This document shows, piece by piece, positions 54,041-63,379 of a stretch of DNA of 64,000 bases. Position 1 is the first letter of the stretch. The number at the start of each line of letters is the position of its first letter. This DNA comes from an uncultured Eudoraea sp. (lineage in GTDB: Bacteria > Bacteroidota > Bacteroidia > Flavobacteriales > Flavobacteriaceae): the NCBI RefSeq assembly GCF_947260015.1, contig NZ_CAMYOM010000008.1:19466-83465 (forward strand), written 5' to 3'. The notes below the pieces were generated by a model, which was given only the letters and a program-made list of their open reading frames with translations, searched no databases and was not told the origin of the DNA. The translations under genes and the position numbers were made by a program.

Positions 54041-55471
54041 ATGAACAAATTAAAAACTGTATTACAAGTATGTATTGTTTCTGCATCTTTAGCCTTAATC
54101 ACAACAAGTTGCGAAAATGATGATAATGGTGGCATAGAAGAACCAGTGGAAATAAATGCCGGAATTTTATCTGGAGGTCCGTTCACCTTTACGGTTGATG
54201 GAATTATCGATATGGTAAGCGGAATTACGTTAGACGCATCAGAGCTTACAGGGAGTATTCAAAACTTTGTAATTACAGATGACGAAAAAAATATATTGGG
54301 TCTGCCACCGACCATAGAAGCGGTTGAAGGAGTTGACTTTGACGGAGCAGGGGTAGGTAGTTGCTATATCTATCATATATCCTATGAAACTGGTTTGCTG
54401 GGACTAGAGATGGGGGGTACTTTGGATGATCTTATAGGAGATTTTGGTTTATCTAATTTCCTCACCGTTGTTCGTAATGGTCTTAATGCTGGAATATTAA
54501 ATGGTGGACCATTTGAATTTATTGTAGATGGTTCCCCGGATATGGTTTCGGGCATCACTTTAGATTCAGCTTTGTTAAACGGAGATAACCAAACCTACGT
54601 TATTACCGATGAACAAAACAACATATTAGGACTTCCTCCTGCTCTGGAGAATGTGGAAGGTGTAGATTTTGATGGTGCCGGTGCCGGAGTATGTCTGATC
54701 TGGCATTTGACTTATGCCAATGGATTAACTGGTTTGGAAGAAGGTAACAATGTATCGGATTTTGAAGGAGGCTATGCCTTGTCAAATTCAATAACGGTAA
54801 CACGTAACGCCTTGAATGCCGGGATAATTGCAGGGGGTTCTTTTGAGTTTACCGTAGATGGAAATCCTGATATGGTTAGTGGGATTGTACTGGATGAAAC
54901 TGACTTGACCGGAACAAATCAAACCTATGTCATCACTGATGATCAGAACAATATTTTGGGACTTCCTCCTGCCCTGGAGAATGTGGAAGGAGTAGATTTT
55001 GATGGAGCCGGCGCAGGGGTATGTCTTATTTGGCATTTAACGTATGAAGATGGTTTAACAGGACTTGTTGCCGGAAATAATGTATCTGATCTTGATGGAT
55101 TTTATGGTTTATCCAACAGTATTCAAGTTACCAGAAAGTCCCTGGATGCGGGAACCCTTGAAGGCGGACCTTTCAATTTTATTGTTGATGGCACACCCGA
55201 TATGGTTAACGGCATTACATTAAATAGTGCTAACCTGAGCGGTTCTAATCAAACTTATGTCATTACAGATAACAACTTGAATATCTTAGGTTTACCACCT
55301 GCGTTAGTAAATTTAGAAGCTGTAGATTTTGATGGCGCCGGGGTCGGGACATGTCTTATTTGGCATTTAACCTATGAAGACGGACTTGCAGGATTAGAGA
55401 TGGGAATGAACGCCGCAGATTTAGATGGCTTCTTTGATCTCTCGAACTCTATTATAGTAACACGGGATTAA
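54041..55471 (+). CDS. Lipoprotein with four tandem 110-residue repeats
   Basis: 476 residues. The signal peptide ends in lipobox TTSC (Cys24), followed by an acidic linker. Four repeats start at about 39, 149, 259 and 369 with an exact 110-residue period. Each has NAGxLxGGPFxF-VDG, DMVsGITL, VITDdqnnILGLPP, VDFDGAGaG-C-LIWHLTY and LSNSItVTR. One Cys per repeat is conserved. I recall similar units in large secreted flavobacterial proteins, where function is unknown. Repeats 2 and 3 are most alike. Probably surface-exposed and beta-rich. Confidence 0.85.
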   Translation: MNKLKTVLQVCIVSASLALITTSCENDDNGGIEEPVEINAGILSGGPFTFTVDGIIDMVSGITLDASELTGSIQNFVITDDEKNILGLPPTIEAVEGVDFDGAGVGSCYIYHISYETGLLGLEMGGTLDDLIGDFGLSNFLTVVRNGLNAGILNGGPFEFIVDGSPDMVSGITLDSALLNGDNQTYVITDEQNNILGLPPALENVEGVDFDGAGAGVCLIWHLTYANGLTGLEEGNNVSDFEGGYALSNSITVTRNALNAGIIAGGSFEFTVDGNPDMVSGIVLDETDLTGTNQTYVITDDQNNILGLPPALENVEGVDFDGAGAGVCLIWHLTYEDGLTGLVAGNNVSDLDGFYGLSNSIQVTRKSLDAGTLEGGPFNFIVDGTPDMVNGITLNSANLSGSNQTYVITDNNLNILGLPPALVNLEAVDFDGAGVGTCLIWHLTYEDGLAGLEMGMNAADLDGFFDLSNSIIVTRD

Positions 55472-55522
55472 GATTTGAACTATTATGAAAAAGGAAATTT
55501 GATTGGTTATTTCATGAAGCGG

Positions 55523-55552
55523 AAAGGCCCAGATGATTGTCTGGGCTTTTTT
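55523..55552 (+). terminator. Rho-independent terminator after the repeat lipoprotein
   Basis: GCCCAGA (55527-55533) pairs with TCTGGGC (55540-55546) over a six-base loop, followed by six T. The next 250 bases up to the DUF3667 gene hold no gene that I can see. Confidence 0.85.
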
Positions 55553-55802
55553 ATGCCAGGAACTTAAATATGTTCAAAGCAAACATTTACGCCATTCTTA
55601 ATATTAATACAACCCCTCCTTAAATTGGCATAGTATCCTTATGTGAAGCCATAGACTAAGTTCTGAATTCGCATATTGAACCTATTTTATAAACGTACCC
55701 TTTCTCAGAAAGGCAATTGCAGTTCTAAACATAGTAATGCGCCTCTAAACAAGAAACTTTGCGGTATCACAGCTTTTTGTATTTTTAAACAAAGTTTTTT
55801 AT

Positions 55803-56852
55803 ATGCCAACCACCGAACAGTGTAAAAACTGCGAAAATTTTTTTGATGAATCTTTTGAGTATTGTCCATACTGTGGTCAGGAAGCGGCAGATAACCTTAC
55901 CATTGGGGTTCTCTTTAGCAATACCATAGATAATTACATCTCTATAGATGCCCGGTTCTTCAGGAGTTTTGGAACTCTTATGCTAAAACCGGGAGTACTG
56001 GCCCGGCGGTTTGTTGATGGGAAACGTCTCAAATATTTGCATCCTGCTCAATTTTACCTCTTTATCTCGGTCATTTTCTTTTTTATCTTCTCTTTTACAA
56101 TACGTAAGGCAGATAATGAAGTTTCCGAGGCAATCAAAAAAGGCTTTGAAACGGAGATTACCCTGGATTCTATTCCGTTAAAAACTGATTCTCTAGGAAT
56201 AGCCGAAGCCAAAAAAGCCCTGAAAAAAAATCAAAAAATTATTGGAATATCAGATAAAGATATGGCCGAAATAGACTCGGTAATGGCATCAGATCCGCAG
56301 GCAGTCAATATGTCCTTCGGTTTTGAGCGCGAGAAGTTAGACTCCCTTATCGCTGCAGGTGCCCCATTAGATCTAAAATATAAGGCCATGGGAATGAAGG
56401 AAGATGCAAATGCCTTTAACCGCAGGTTCTATGCCCAAGTACTGAAGTTTTATGAAAAACAAGGTGGGGGTATACTTCAGGCCCTATATGATACTATTCC
56501 TATTGCTATGTTTCTCCTATTGCCACTTTTTGCCGTACTTCTGAAATTGTTTTACTGGAAACCGGCCACCTTTGCGCACCATGTGGTGTTTAGCTTTTAT
56601 TTTTTCACTTTTATATTCACCACGTTTTGCACCATTCTCCTGGTGAATAAAGTATGGGAGATACCCATTTGGTTAGAAGTGCTCATTTGCTTCTCTTTTG
56701 TTATATACCTAATGCTTGCCCTGCGAAATTTTTACAAGAGTTCATGGGTGGGTGCTTTTTTTAAAGCCAGTATTATCTCCTTCCTGTATGTGCTCATTAT
56801 TTTACCAGTGGCTACAATTGGAATTATTTTGGTGTCCTTTATGTTGTACTAA
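55803..56852 (+). CDS. DUF3667 zinc-ribbon membrane protein
   Basis: 349 residues. The N-terminal zinc ribbon has CKNC and CPYCG. The membrane part begins at ARRFVDGKRLKYLHPAQFYLFISVIFFF, a signature of DUF3667, followed by a long cytoplasmic or periplasmic loop (about 100-225) and four more helices near the end. Common in Bacteroidota, function unknown. It converges with the M14 peptidase, 17 bases apart. Confidence 0.88.
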   Translation: MPTTEQCKNCENFFDESFEYCPYCGQEAADNLTIGVLFSNTIDNYISIDARFFRSFGTLMLKPGVLARRFVDGKRLKYLHPAQFYLFISVIFFFIFSFTIRKADNEVSEAIKKGFETEITLDSIPLKTDSLGIAEAKKALKKNQKIIGISDKDMAEIDSVMASDPQAVNMSFGFEREKLDSLIAAGAPLDLKYKAMGMKEDANAFNRRFYAQVLKFYEKQGGGILQALYDTIPIAMFLLLPLFAVLLKLFYWKPATFAHHVVFSFYFFTFIFTTFCTILLVNKVWEIPIWLEVLICFSFVIYLMLALRNFYKSSWVGAFFKASIISFLYVLIILPVATIGIILVSFMLY

Positions 56853-56869
56853 TTTTTTGCCTACAAGAA

Positions 56870-59323
56870 CTATTTTGCCATAAAAAGTGCATTCACAAAA
56901 AAGAGTTTTCCATTTTCCCAGAATCCACGGAATAGAGGGTTATCCACCATGTAAACTACCTGTCCCTTACCGTGCTTCTCTACACCAAAAACAAGGCTTT
57001 TAGACATTTTTTTCTGTGCTACACAGCCTGCAAAACCAGCTACTGGCACAGTATTCGTGGAAATATAAGCCACTGTACCGCTTTCCAGGTAGTCGTAGCT
57101 ACCATTTCCAAGTTTAAGGCTAAAATAGGTGTCCGTATACCCAAAGGCCAGTGGATGTGTAGTATCTACCCGTGTTTTAAAGATGGCACCAGAAATCTCG
57201 TTTTTCATCTCTTCTCGCCGTAAGTTCTCATAGGGCTCCACTAGATTTACCGTACTATCATTTTCCTTTTCCCTGGCAGATATCCTAAATCCGTCCTCTC
57301 CGTCCAAAGAGGCAATAGCCTTCCCCATGGCAATAAGCCTGCCACCCCGGCTTACCCACTCTTTGAGTTGACTGAGCATGGTTTTATCCATAAATCGCTT
57401 ATAACCAGTACCTCCCGGGAGAATCAATACCTCGTAGTTGGAAAGCGCTAACTCATTTAAATAATTCGCATCCAGAATAGTTAACGGATAATGCAACTGC
57501 TGCTCAAAGAAATGCCATATCTCACCAAAACGTAAAGTAGAGGTTGGCTCACCGGCAAGAACCGCCACTTTTACCGCAGGGATCATTTGCACGTAGCTAG
57601 ACCCAAAGTCTTTTCCCTCATCTACAAAACCACTACTAACTGCTGTGAGTGTTTTATGATGTTTTTCGGCAACCTCACTCAGGATTTTGGTAAATTCCAA
57701 ATTATTTTCATTATCAGCTTTCGTAATGATAAGACTTCCTCGGTCATGTCTTTTTCCTTCCAGGGTGAAGGGCTTTTGAGCCTGTCGTACTCTAATGTTT
57801 CTTTCAAGTAATTCGCTTAAAAATCGGGCATCGTCCATACCGTTCCATTCCGTCAGGAAGGCGTATGTATTTTTACTTAATGCTTCCTTTTTAAATGAAT
57901 TTTCTGTCTTTGAAGTTCCGTTTATCAAGTTTTCGGAAGCAATAGCATCTAATCCGTAGGCATAAGGCAGGGACCATGCAGTTATATCATAGGATAGTGA
58001 ATCACTCAATTTGGCATTGGGTTCAAAAAGTACTTTAACCAGGGTCCCCCGCGCCTGGTTTGTAGAAATGATAATACTTTCAGAATTGGTCTTTAAACTC
58101 CCTGTTTTACCGCTTTTATAGTCAAACCCTTTTACAATAGCACCGGTTCCGTAGCTATAATTTAACTGATGCCGGTCCAGAAGTTCCGTAAGTGTTCTCA
58201 AATGATCTTCCTGTCCTTTCAGGATATAACTTTTGTATTTATAATTTTTAGGTTGAAAGAATTTTTGATACTCCTCATTTAGTTTTGCCACGTTGTTCGT
58301 GGCAACTTCCACGGTAGAGATTCCTGTAGTATGATGGTGCACAATACGGTCTTTTAACGTCAGGGTATCTCCATTCCCGGTAATGACTCCAAGTCCGGCC
58401 CTGCCTCCGCCACCCTGCTCATAGGTCATACCAATGGCGCCGTTATATGTAGGGTAGGTATCACCGTAGCTGGGGTAAAAAAGATCAAAGCGTTCTTTTG
58501 TAAAGTAGAACCAACCGTTGGCGTCAAAATATTTTGCATGGTTCTTTCCTATGGTCACCTGAAAATCTCGCTGAAAATCTGTAATCACTTCATGAAACGG
58601 TTCTGCAGCCGGTGCAAAATAATAGGGAGAATCAATGCCCTGTTCATGGAAATCTACATGTATATGCGGGAGCCATTTGTTGTAATAGCGAAGCCTTTGC
58701 CGGCTTTCTAACTGGGTAAGCCAGGCCCAATCCCGGTTTAAATCGAACATATAGTGATTGCTGCGTCCGCTCCACCAGCCTTCATAATGTTCCTTGCTCT
58801 CCGGATTTAACTGATAAGGTGTGTTTTTAAATTGATTGTACCAGTTCACATACCTGTCACGCCCGTCCGGGTTAATACAGGGGTCAATAATTACTACGGT
58901 GTTTTCCAGATAGGACTGTTTGCTGGTTAATAATTCATAAATGGTTTGCATAGAAGCCTCTGTGCCCGCACTTTCATTTCCATGAACATTATAGCTTAGC
59001 CATACTATGGCCTTTGTAGATTTACCCTCGCCACTTGTGCTATTAAGATGTTCCTTACGGATGGCTTCCAGATTTTCCATATTAGCTGATGAGGAAAGAT
59101 AGGCCAAAAGCAGCGGCCTTTGTTCATTTGTTTTTCCGTATTCATTTATTTGCATACGGTCTTTAGCGGCCACAGACAGATACTGGTAATAGTCTACTAC
59201 CTGATGATGGCGCGTAAATTGCGTGCCAAGCTCATATCCCAGGAATTCTGAGGGCGATTTTAGTTCTTGTGCACTTAAAGCGATTGTAATTAGCAGGACC
59301 AATACGGGTAAAATTCGCTTCAT
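56870..59323 (-). CDS. M14 family zinc carboxypeptidase-like protein, secreted
   Basis: 817 residues with signal peptide (1-19). The first 350 form the M14 domain: zinc ligands His114 and Glu117 in VHGNESAG, the substrate-binding IDPCINPDGRDR, the third His in HVDFHEQG and a late Glu in MTYEQGGGG. The C-terminal 450 residues include a class I glutamine amidotransferase-like fold (EVLILPGGTGY, GRLIAMGKA). This long type is common in Bacteroidota and probably digests peptides outside the cell. Confidence 0.9.
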   Translation of the reverse strand: MKRILPVLVLLITIALSAQELKSPSEFLGYELGTQFTRHHQVVDYYQYLSVAAKDRMQINEYGKTNEQRPLLLAYLSSSANMENLEAIRKEHLNSTSGEGKSTKAIVWLSYNVHGNESAGTEASMQTIYELLTSKQSYLENTVVIIDPCINPDGRDRYVNWYNQFKNTPYQLNPESKEHYEGWWSGRSNHYMFDLNRDWAWLTQLESRQRLRYYNKWLPHIHVDFHEQGIDSPYYFAPAAEPFHEVITDFQRDFQVTIGKNHAKYFDANGWFYFTKERFDLFYPSYGDTYPTYNGAIGMTYEQGGGGRAGLGVITGNGDTLTLKDRIVHHHTTGISTVEVATNNVAKLNEEYQKFFQPKNYKYKSYILKGQEDHLRTLTELLDRHQLNYSYGTGAIVKGFDYKSGKTGSLKTNSESIIISTNQARGTLVKVLFEPNAKLSDSLSYDITAWSLPYAYGLDAIASENLINGTSKTENSFKKEALSKNTYAFLTEWNGMDDARFLSELLERNIRVRQAQKPFTLEGKRHDRGSLIITKADNENNLEFTKILSEVAEKHHKTLTAVSSGFVDEGKDFGSSYVQMIPAVKVAVLAGEPTSTLRFGEIWHFFEQQLHYPLTILDANYLNELALSNYEVLILPGGTGYKRFMDKTMLSQLKEWVSRGGRLIAMGKAIASLDGEDGFRISAREKENDSTVNLVEPYENLRREEMKNEISGAIFKTRVDTTHPLAFGYTDTYFSLKLGNGSYDYLESGTVAYISTNTVPVAGFAGCVAQKKMSKSLVFGVEKHGKGQVVYMVDNPLFRGFWENGKLFFVNALFMAK

Positions 59324-59475
59324 AAACCGGGGTTTCCAATTAGGATGCTAAAGCTAAGGATTATTAAGGAAATCACATTTTAAGTTCGGTGTTATTCGTT
59401 TATGGGTCGGCAAGTTACAAGGCTTAAAGGGAATTGGTTCATCATTTCTATGTAGTTAATACATCTTAACGTATT

Positions 59476-59510
59476 TTTGGGAAGAGTAAAACCCGATAAT
59501 TTTATCTTTG
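59476..59510 (+). promoter_or_regulatory. Putative promoter of bshC
   Basis: TTTG (59476-59479), 23 bases, then an exact TATCTTTG box (59503-59510), 20 bases before ATG 59531. It falls inside the longer open frame from 59477, which argues for the downstream start. Confidence 0.5.
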
Positions 59511-59530
59511 ATCGGATCTTAGAAGTTTCT

Positions 59531-61132
59531 ATGAAAGTAGACTGTATACCATTTAAAAACACCGGATATTTTTCTTCACTTATTTCCGACTATCTGGACG
59601 AAAACAAGAAGCTAAAACCCTTTTACAACAGGTTTCCTAAAATTGAAGAGTTTAGGGCTCAAATAGAGGAGAAGTCCAATTCGTATCCACAGACTAGCAG
59701 GAAAACACTTAATCAGGTACTTCAAGAACAATACCAGGGTGTAAAGGCTTCAAAATCTACATTATCCAATATTTCAGCTTTATCGCAGAGCGAAACCTTT
59801 ACCGTGGCCACAGGACATCAGCTTAATATATTTACAGGTCCGCTATATTTTTTATATAAGATTATCAGTACAATAAATCTTGCAAAAGCTTTAAAAAAAG
59901 CCTATCCCAGGAATACTTTTGTACCGGTATACTGGATGGCCACAGAAGATCATGATTTTGATGAGATTAATTATTTTAATCTGCACAATAAAAAGTTACA
60001 ATGGAATCGCGATTCCTCCGGAGCTGTAGGAAGGTTAAGTACTAAAGGATTAGAGGCTGTATTTGACACTTTTTCTAAAGAAGTGGGCCATAATACCAAA
60101 GCAGAAACTCTTAAGAATCTTTTCAAAAAAGCCTACCTGGAGCACAATTCACTTTCTGAGGCTACCAGATATCTGGCCAATAGCCTCTTTGGAGAGTACG
60201 GTTTGGTAATTGTGGATGGTGACGACCTTAAACTAAAAAACCTTTTCGCACCCTATATAAAGAATGATATCCTTGAAAACCAGTCTTTTACAAAAGTAAA
60301 TGAGACTATTGCTGCCCTGGAATCTGTGTCTCCTTCATACAACATTCAAGTAAACCCAAGGGAGATCAATCATTTTTATTTAAAGGATGGTTTACGGGAA
60401 AGACTGCTCGAAAAAGAAGACCTTTTTTATGTTAACAATACTGATATTAAATTTACAAAGGATGAAATTATGATGGAACTGGATACCCATCCTGAAAGAT
60501 TTTCACCTAATGTGGTTACCAGGCCCATTTACCAGGAAGTGGTCCTTCCTAACCTTTGTTATATTGGCGGAGGAGGCGAGTTGGCCTATTGGCTCGAGCT
60601 TAAATCGTCTTTTGACGCCATAAAAGTTCCATTTCCCATCTTGCTGTTGCGAAATTCGGCCCTGATGATATCAGAAAAGGAGAATAAAAAAATAAAGAAA
60701 TTAGACCTTATTCCGACAGATTTGTTTTTAAAGCAAAACAGTCTTATTAATAAAAGAATAAGGGAAATTTCCAATATTGATATTGATTTTTCCAGTCAAA
60801 GGGAGCATCTGAGTAATCAGTTTGAAGCGCTTTACCTATTGGCCGAAGAAACAGACAAATCCTTCCTGGGAGCGGTAAAGGCGCAGGAAGTAAAGCAATT
60901 AAACGGACTCAACCATCTGGAAAAACGATTATTAAAAGCCCAGAAACTAAAACTTAAAGACCAGGTAGTTAGACTTACAGCACTCCAGAACCAGTTATTC
61001 CCTAATCAATCCCTGCAAGAACGCTCTCTGAATTTTTCAGAACTCTATCTGGAATTGGGTGACAAGCTTATCCCTTTTTTACTAAATGCCCTGAATCCCC
61101 TAAAGCAGGAATTTTTAGTGTTAAAATACTAA
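59531..61132 (+). CDS. bshC: Bacillithiol biosynthesis cysteine-adding enzyme BshC
   Basis: Adds cysteine to glucosaminyl-malate in the last step of bacillithiol synthesis. 533 residues from ATG 59531, the family length. Signatures are the start MKVDCIPFKNTGYFS, VATGHQLNIFTGPLYFLYKI (nucleotide-like Rossmann domain), VYWMATEDHDFDEI, and a C-terminal coiled coil (about 425-510). The upstream ATG 59477 would add 18 residues and overlap the promoter. bshA and bshB are not in the window. Bacillithiol is the main low-molecular-weight thiol of many Bacteroidota. Confidence 0.95.
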   Translation: MKVDCIPFKNTGYFSSLISDYLDENKKLKPFYNRFPKIEEFRAQIEEKSNSYPQTSRKTLNQVLQEQYQGVKASKSTLSNISALSQSETFTVATGHQLNIFTGPLYFLYKIISTINLAKALKKAYPRNTFVPVYWMATEDHDFDEINYFNLHNKKLQWNRDSSGAVGRLSTKGLEAVFDTFSKEVGHNTKAETLKNLFKKAYLEHNSLSEATRYLANSLFGEYGLVIVDGDDLKLKNLFAPYIKNDILENQSFTKVNETIAALESVSPSYNIQVNPREINHFYLKDGLRERLLEKEDLFYVNNTDIKFTKDEIMMELDTHPERFSPNVVTRPIYQEVVLPNLCYIGGGGELAYWLELKSSFDAIKVPFPILLLRNSALMISEKENKKIKKLDLIPTDLFLKQNSLINKRIREISNIDIDFSSQREHLSNQFEALYLLAEETDKSFLGAVKAQEVKQLNGLNHLEKRLLKAQKLKLKDQVVRLTALQNQLFPNQSLQERSLNFSELYLELGDKLIPFLLNALNPLKQEFLVLKY

Positions 61133-61164
61133 GCCAATTAATGGCATAGGTTTCATTTCCAGTG

Positions 61165-61172
61165 TACTTTTG
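61165..61172 (+). promoter_or_regulatory. Possible -7 box of the PLP decarboxylase gene
   Basis: TACTTTTG is an exact TAnnTTTG, 16 bases before the start codon. No clear TTTG partner at 17-23 bases upstream, so it may be fortuitous and the gene may be read through from bshC. Confidence 0.3.
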
Positions 61173-61187
61173 ATAAAAACTTAGCTC

Positions 61188-62558
61188 ATGCATAATGTGG
61201 ATATAGAATTGGTAGAGATGACCCTCGATGTCATGAAATATGCAATTCATAGAATTACCAATGAGTCCCCGGAATTAGGATCACCCAGGAAGGAAGAGGA
61301 ATTAAAGAAGCAGGTAGGGGAGACCATTACTCCTTCCGGAATAGGTGGAGAGAACGCCTTTCATCTTTTTCGTGATGTATTGGTAAAAGCAACCGTTCCA
61401 ATAGATCATCCAAGGCATCTGGCTTTTGTTCCTGCAGCTCCCACACGTGCAGCCATCATGTTTGACCTGGTTACCTCGGCCTCCAGTATACATGGAGCCT
61501 ATTGGATGGAAGGTGCAGGAGGCATTTTCTGTGAGAATGAGGCTATGCGATGGCTTGTAGAGCTAACGGGCATGCCCGAAAATGCTTTTGGTGTTTTCAC
61601 CAGCGGGGGTTCAGCTGCAAATCTATCGGCTATGGTAACGGCCCGTGAATATTGGAGAAAGACTAAGGAGAATCAGAATAAAAAAGGTTGCCTCATTACT
61701 TCGGTGGGTGCACATTCTTCTATTAAAGCCATGGCTAAGGTAATTGATGCCGATGTTCTCCTGGTGGAAACAGATGATCTGATGAATGCCGAAGCCCTGC
61801 AGGGGAAAATTGATTCCCTGGATAAAGGCACCATGGAAAGGGTATTTGCAGTGGTGGCTACCGGGGGTACTACCAATGCGGGGATTGTTGATGACCTGAA
61901 TGGTATTGCAAAAATTTGTAAGGAACTTAAGCTTTGGTTCCACGTAGATGCAGCTTATGGTGGTGGTGCTCTTGCGGCAGATTCTGTCAGGCATCTGTTT
62001 AATGGGATTGAAAAAGCGGACAGTATTACTATAGATCCACATAAATGGCTGTTCTCCCCCTATGATTGTGGAGCTATTATCTACAAGGATCCTGAATTGG
62101 CTAAAACAGCACATTCCCAGGAAGGTTCTTATCTGGATATCATAAAAGACCCCGGAGCACACGGGTTTAATCCAGCAGATTATCAAATACAATTGACCAG
62201 AAGATTACGGGGATTACCGTTGTGGTTTTCACTTGCCACACACGGAACTGATAAGTATAAATGGGCTGTGGAACGAGGAATTGAATTGGCTAATTTAGCC
62301 GGAGAATTAATTTCATCCAGGCCGGAATTGGAATTGATTCGACCCCCAAGCCTTTCATGTGTACTGTTCAGACGTAAAGGTTGGTCTGCAAATGAATATA
62401 ATAACTGGACCTATACCAATCACAGGGAGGGGATTGCCCTGGTGACACCCAGTAAATGGAAAACCAAAGAAGGTTTTGAAACGGTAGCCCGGTTTTGTTT
62501 TATTAATCCGGATACAACTGGAGAGGATATAAAAGTTATTCTGGATACTATGAAATAA
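61188..62558 (+). CDS. PLP-dependent group II decarboxylase (aromatic amino acid type)
   Basis: 456 residues of fold-type I PLP enzyme. FTSGGSAANLSAM binds phosphate, HVDAAYGGG stacks and pairs with PLP, and Lys286 in IDPHKWLFSPYDCG forms the Schiff base. This is the pattern of aromatic-L-amino-acid/glutamate decarboxylases. Substrate may be Tyr, Trp, DOPA or similar; it is not known. It follows bshC by 55 bases on the same strand. Confidence 0.9.
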   Translation: MHNVDIELVEMTLDVMKYAIHRITNESPELGSPRKEEELKKQVGETITPSGIGGENAFHLFRDVLVKATVPIDHPRHLAFVPAAPTRAAIMFDLVTSASSIHGAYWMEGAGGIFCENEAMRWLVELTGMPENAFGVFTSGGSAANLSAMVTAREYWRKTKENQNKKGCLITSVGAHSSIKAMAKVIDADVLLVETDDLMNAEALQGKIDSLDKGTMERVFAVVATGGTTNAGIVDDLNGIAKICKELKLWFHVDAAYGGGALAADSVRHLFNGIEKADSITIDPHKWLFSPYDCGAIIYKDPELAKTAHSQEGSYLDIIKDPGAHGFNPADYQIQLTRRLRGLPLWFSLATHGTDKYKWAVERGIELANLAGELISSRPELELIRPPSLSCVLFRRKGWSANEYNNWTYTNHREGIALVTPSKWKTKEGFETVARFCFINPDTTGEDIKVILDTMK

Positions 62559-62570
62559 ACTGAGCCGGTT

Positions 62571-63131
62571 TTATGGGACAAGGAATTCTCCGCTCCAAAG
62601 TTCTTCCCTCTTGGAAAACCGAACCCTAAGATGCTCTGGTTGTTGTAATTTCAGGTATTCAATTTTATAAGGGGTAATTTCAACCACACAGAAGTGATTT
62701 TCCTTCTTAAGATATTCAATTACCTTAGGATCTTCCAAAGGTGTACCCGGAGCCAGGGTTGTGGTATAATCCTTGCGAGCTTTTTCAGGAATACCATTAT
62801 TATAAGTTTCTTCTATTGCCTTTCCTTTAATTATGTTGGCAATGCCTTCAATTTTTATTTGTAAGAGCTTATCAGGATTGTAAAATAACAACCCGACCTT
62901 ATTGTTTTCCTTTATATGAATAATTTTTTTTGAGCGAAAATCAGTATAAAAAGAAAGTTGGAGTTCATCAGAAACCTTTCTTAAAACCAATGTTCTTTGC
63001 CTGGTTAAACGGTCCAAACCCACTGTACCCAGGGTAAAGTAGCGAAAAGGATGCGATTTTTGTGTGCTTCCATTTTTTAGTTCTTCCTGTAAAATTTTAA
63101 AAATCTGATCTGTTCTTTCTGTATTTTTCAT
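62571..63131 (-). CDS. Pyridoxamine 5'-phosphate oxidase-like flavoprotein
   Basis: 186 residues, a split-barrel FMN-binding fold: RYFTLGTVGLDRLTRQRTLVLRKV, LSFYTDFRSKKIIHIKENNKVGLLFYNP, and a C-terminal EYLKLQQPEHLRVRF. The RxxxLR and DxRSxK segments are those of the PNPOx-like group that binds FMN. It may be a general flavin oxidoreductase rather than true PdxH (PdxH is about 215 residues). Converges with the PLP decarboxylase, 12 bases apart. Confidence 0.85.
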   Translation of the reverse strand: MKNTERTDQIFKILQEELKNGSTQKSHPFRYFTLGTVGLDRLTRQRTLVLRKVSDELQLSFYTDFRSKKIIHIKENNKVGLLFYNPDKLLQIKIEGIANIIKGKAIEETYNNGIPEKARKDYTTTLAPGTPLEDPKVIEYLKKENHFCVVEITPYKIEYLKLQQPEHLRVRFSKREELWSGEFLVP

Positions 63132-63276
63132 CTATATAAAGATAAAAAAATTAAAAATTAGGTAGGGTATTTTTAGAGAAGATTGTTATATATATAAATT
63201 GCTATGAAAAAGTTCATTTTTTATAGATAAAATTGTGTCATAACAAGTTCATGTGTTTAGGTTGGTTTTTGATTTG

Positions 63277-63308
63277 AAAAGCCCTGACGATCGTCGTCGG
63301 GGCTTTTT
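63277..63308. terminator. Probable bidirectional terminator
   Basis: AAAAGCCCTGACG pairs with CGTCGGGGCTTTTT (one G-T wobble) over a five-base loop. T-runs follow on both strands. It lies 72 bases past the stop of the SIMPL-domain gene and upstream of the flavoprotein. Confidence 0.75.
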
Positions 63309-63379
63309 CTTTTAACTTTTTTCACCAATCATTTAATATAGTTATATAAATAGTTACTGTAGTTCTAAGACTGAAGTAC

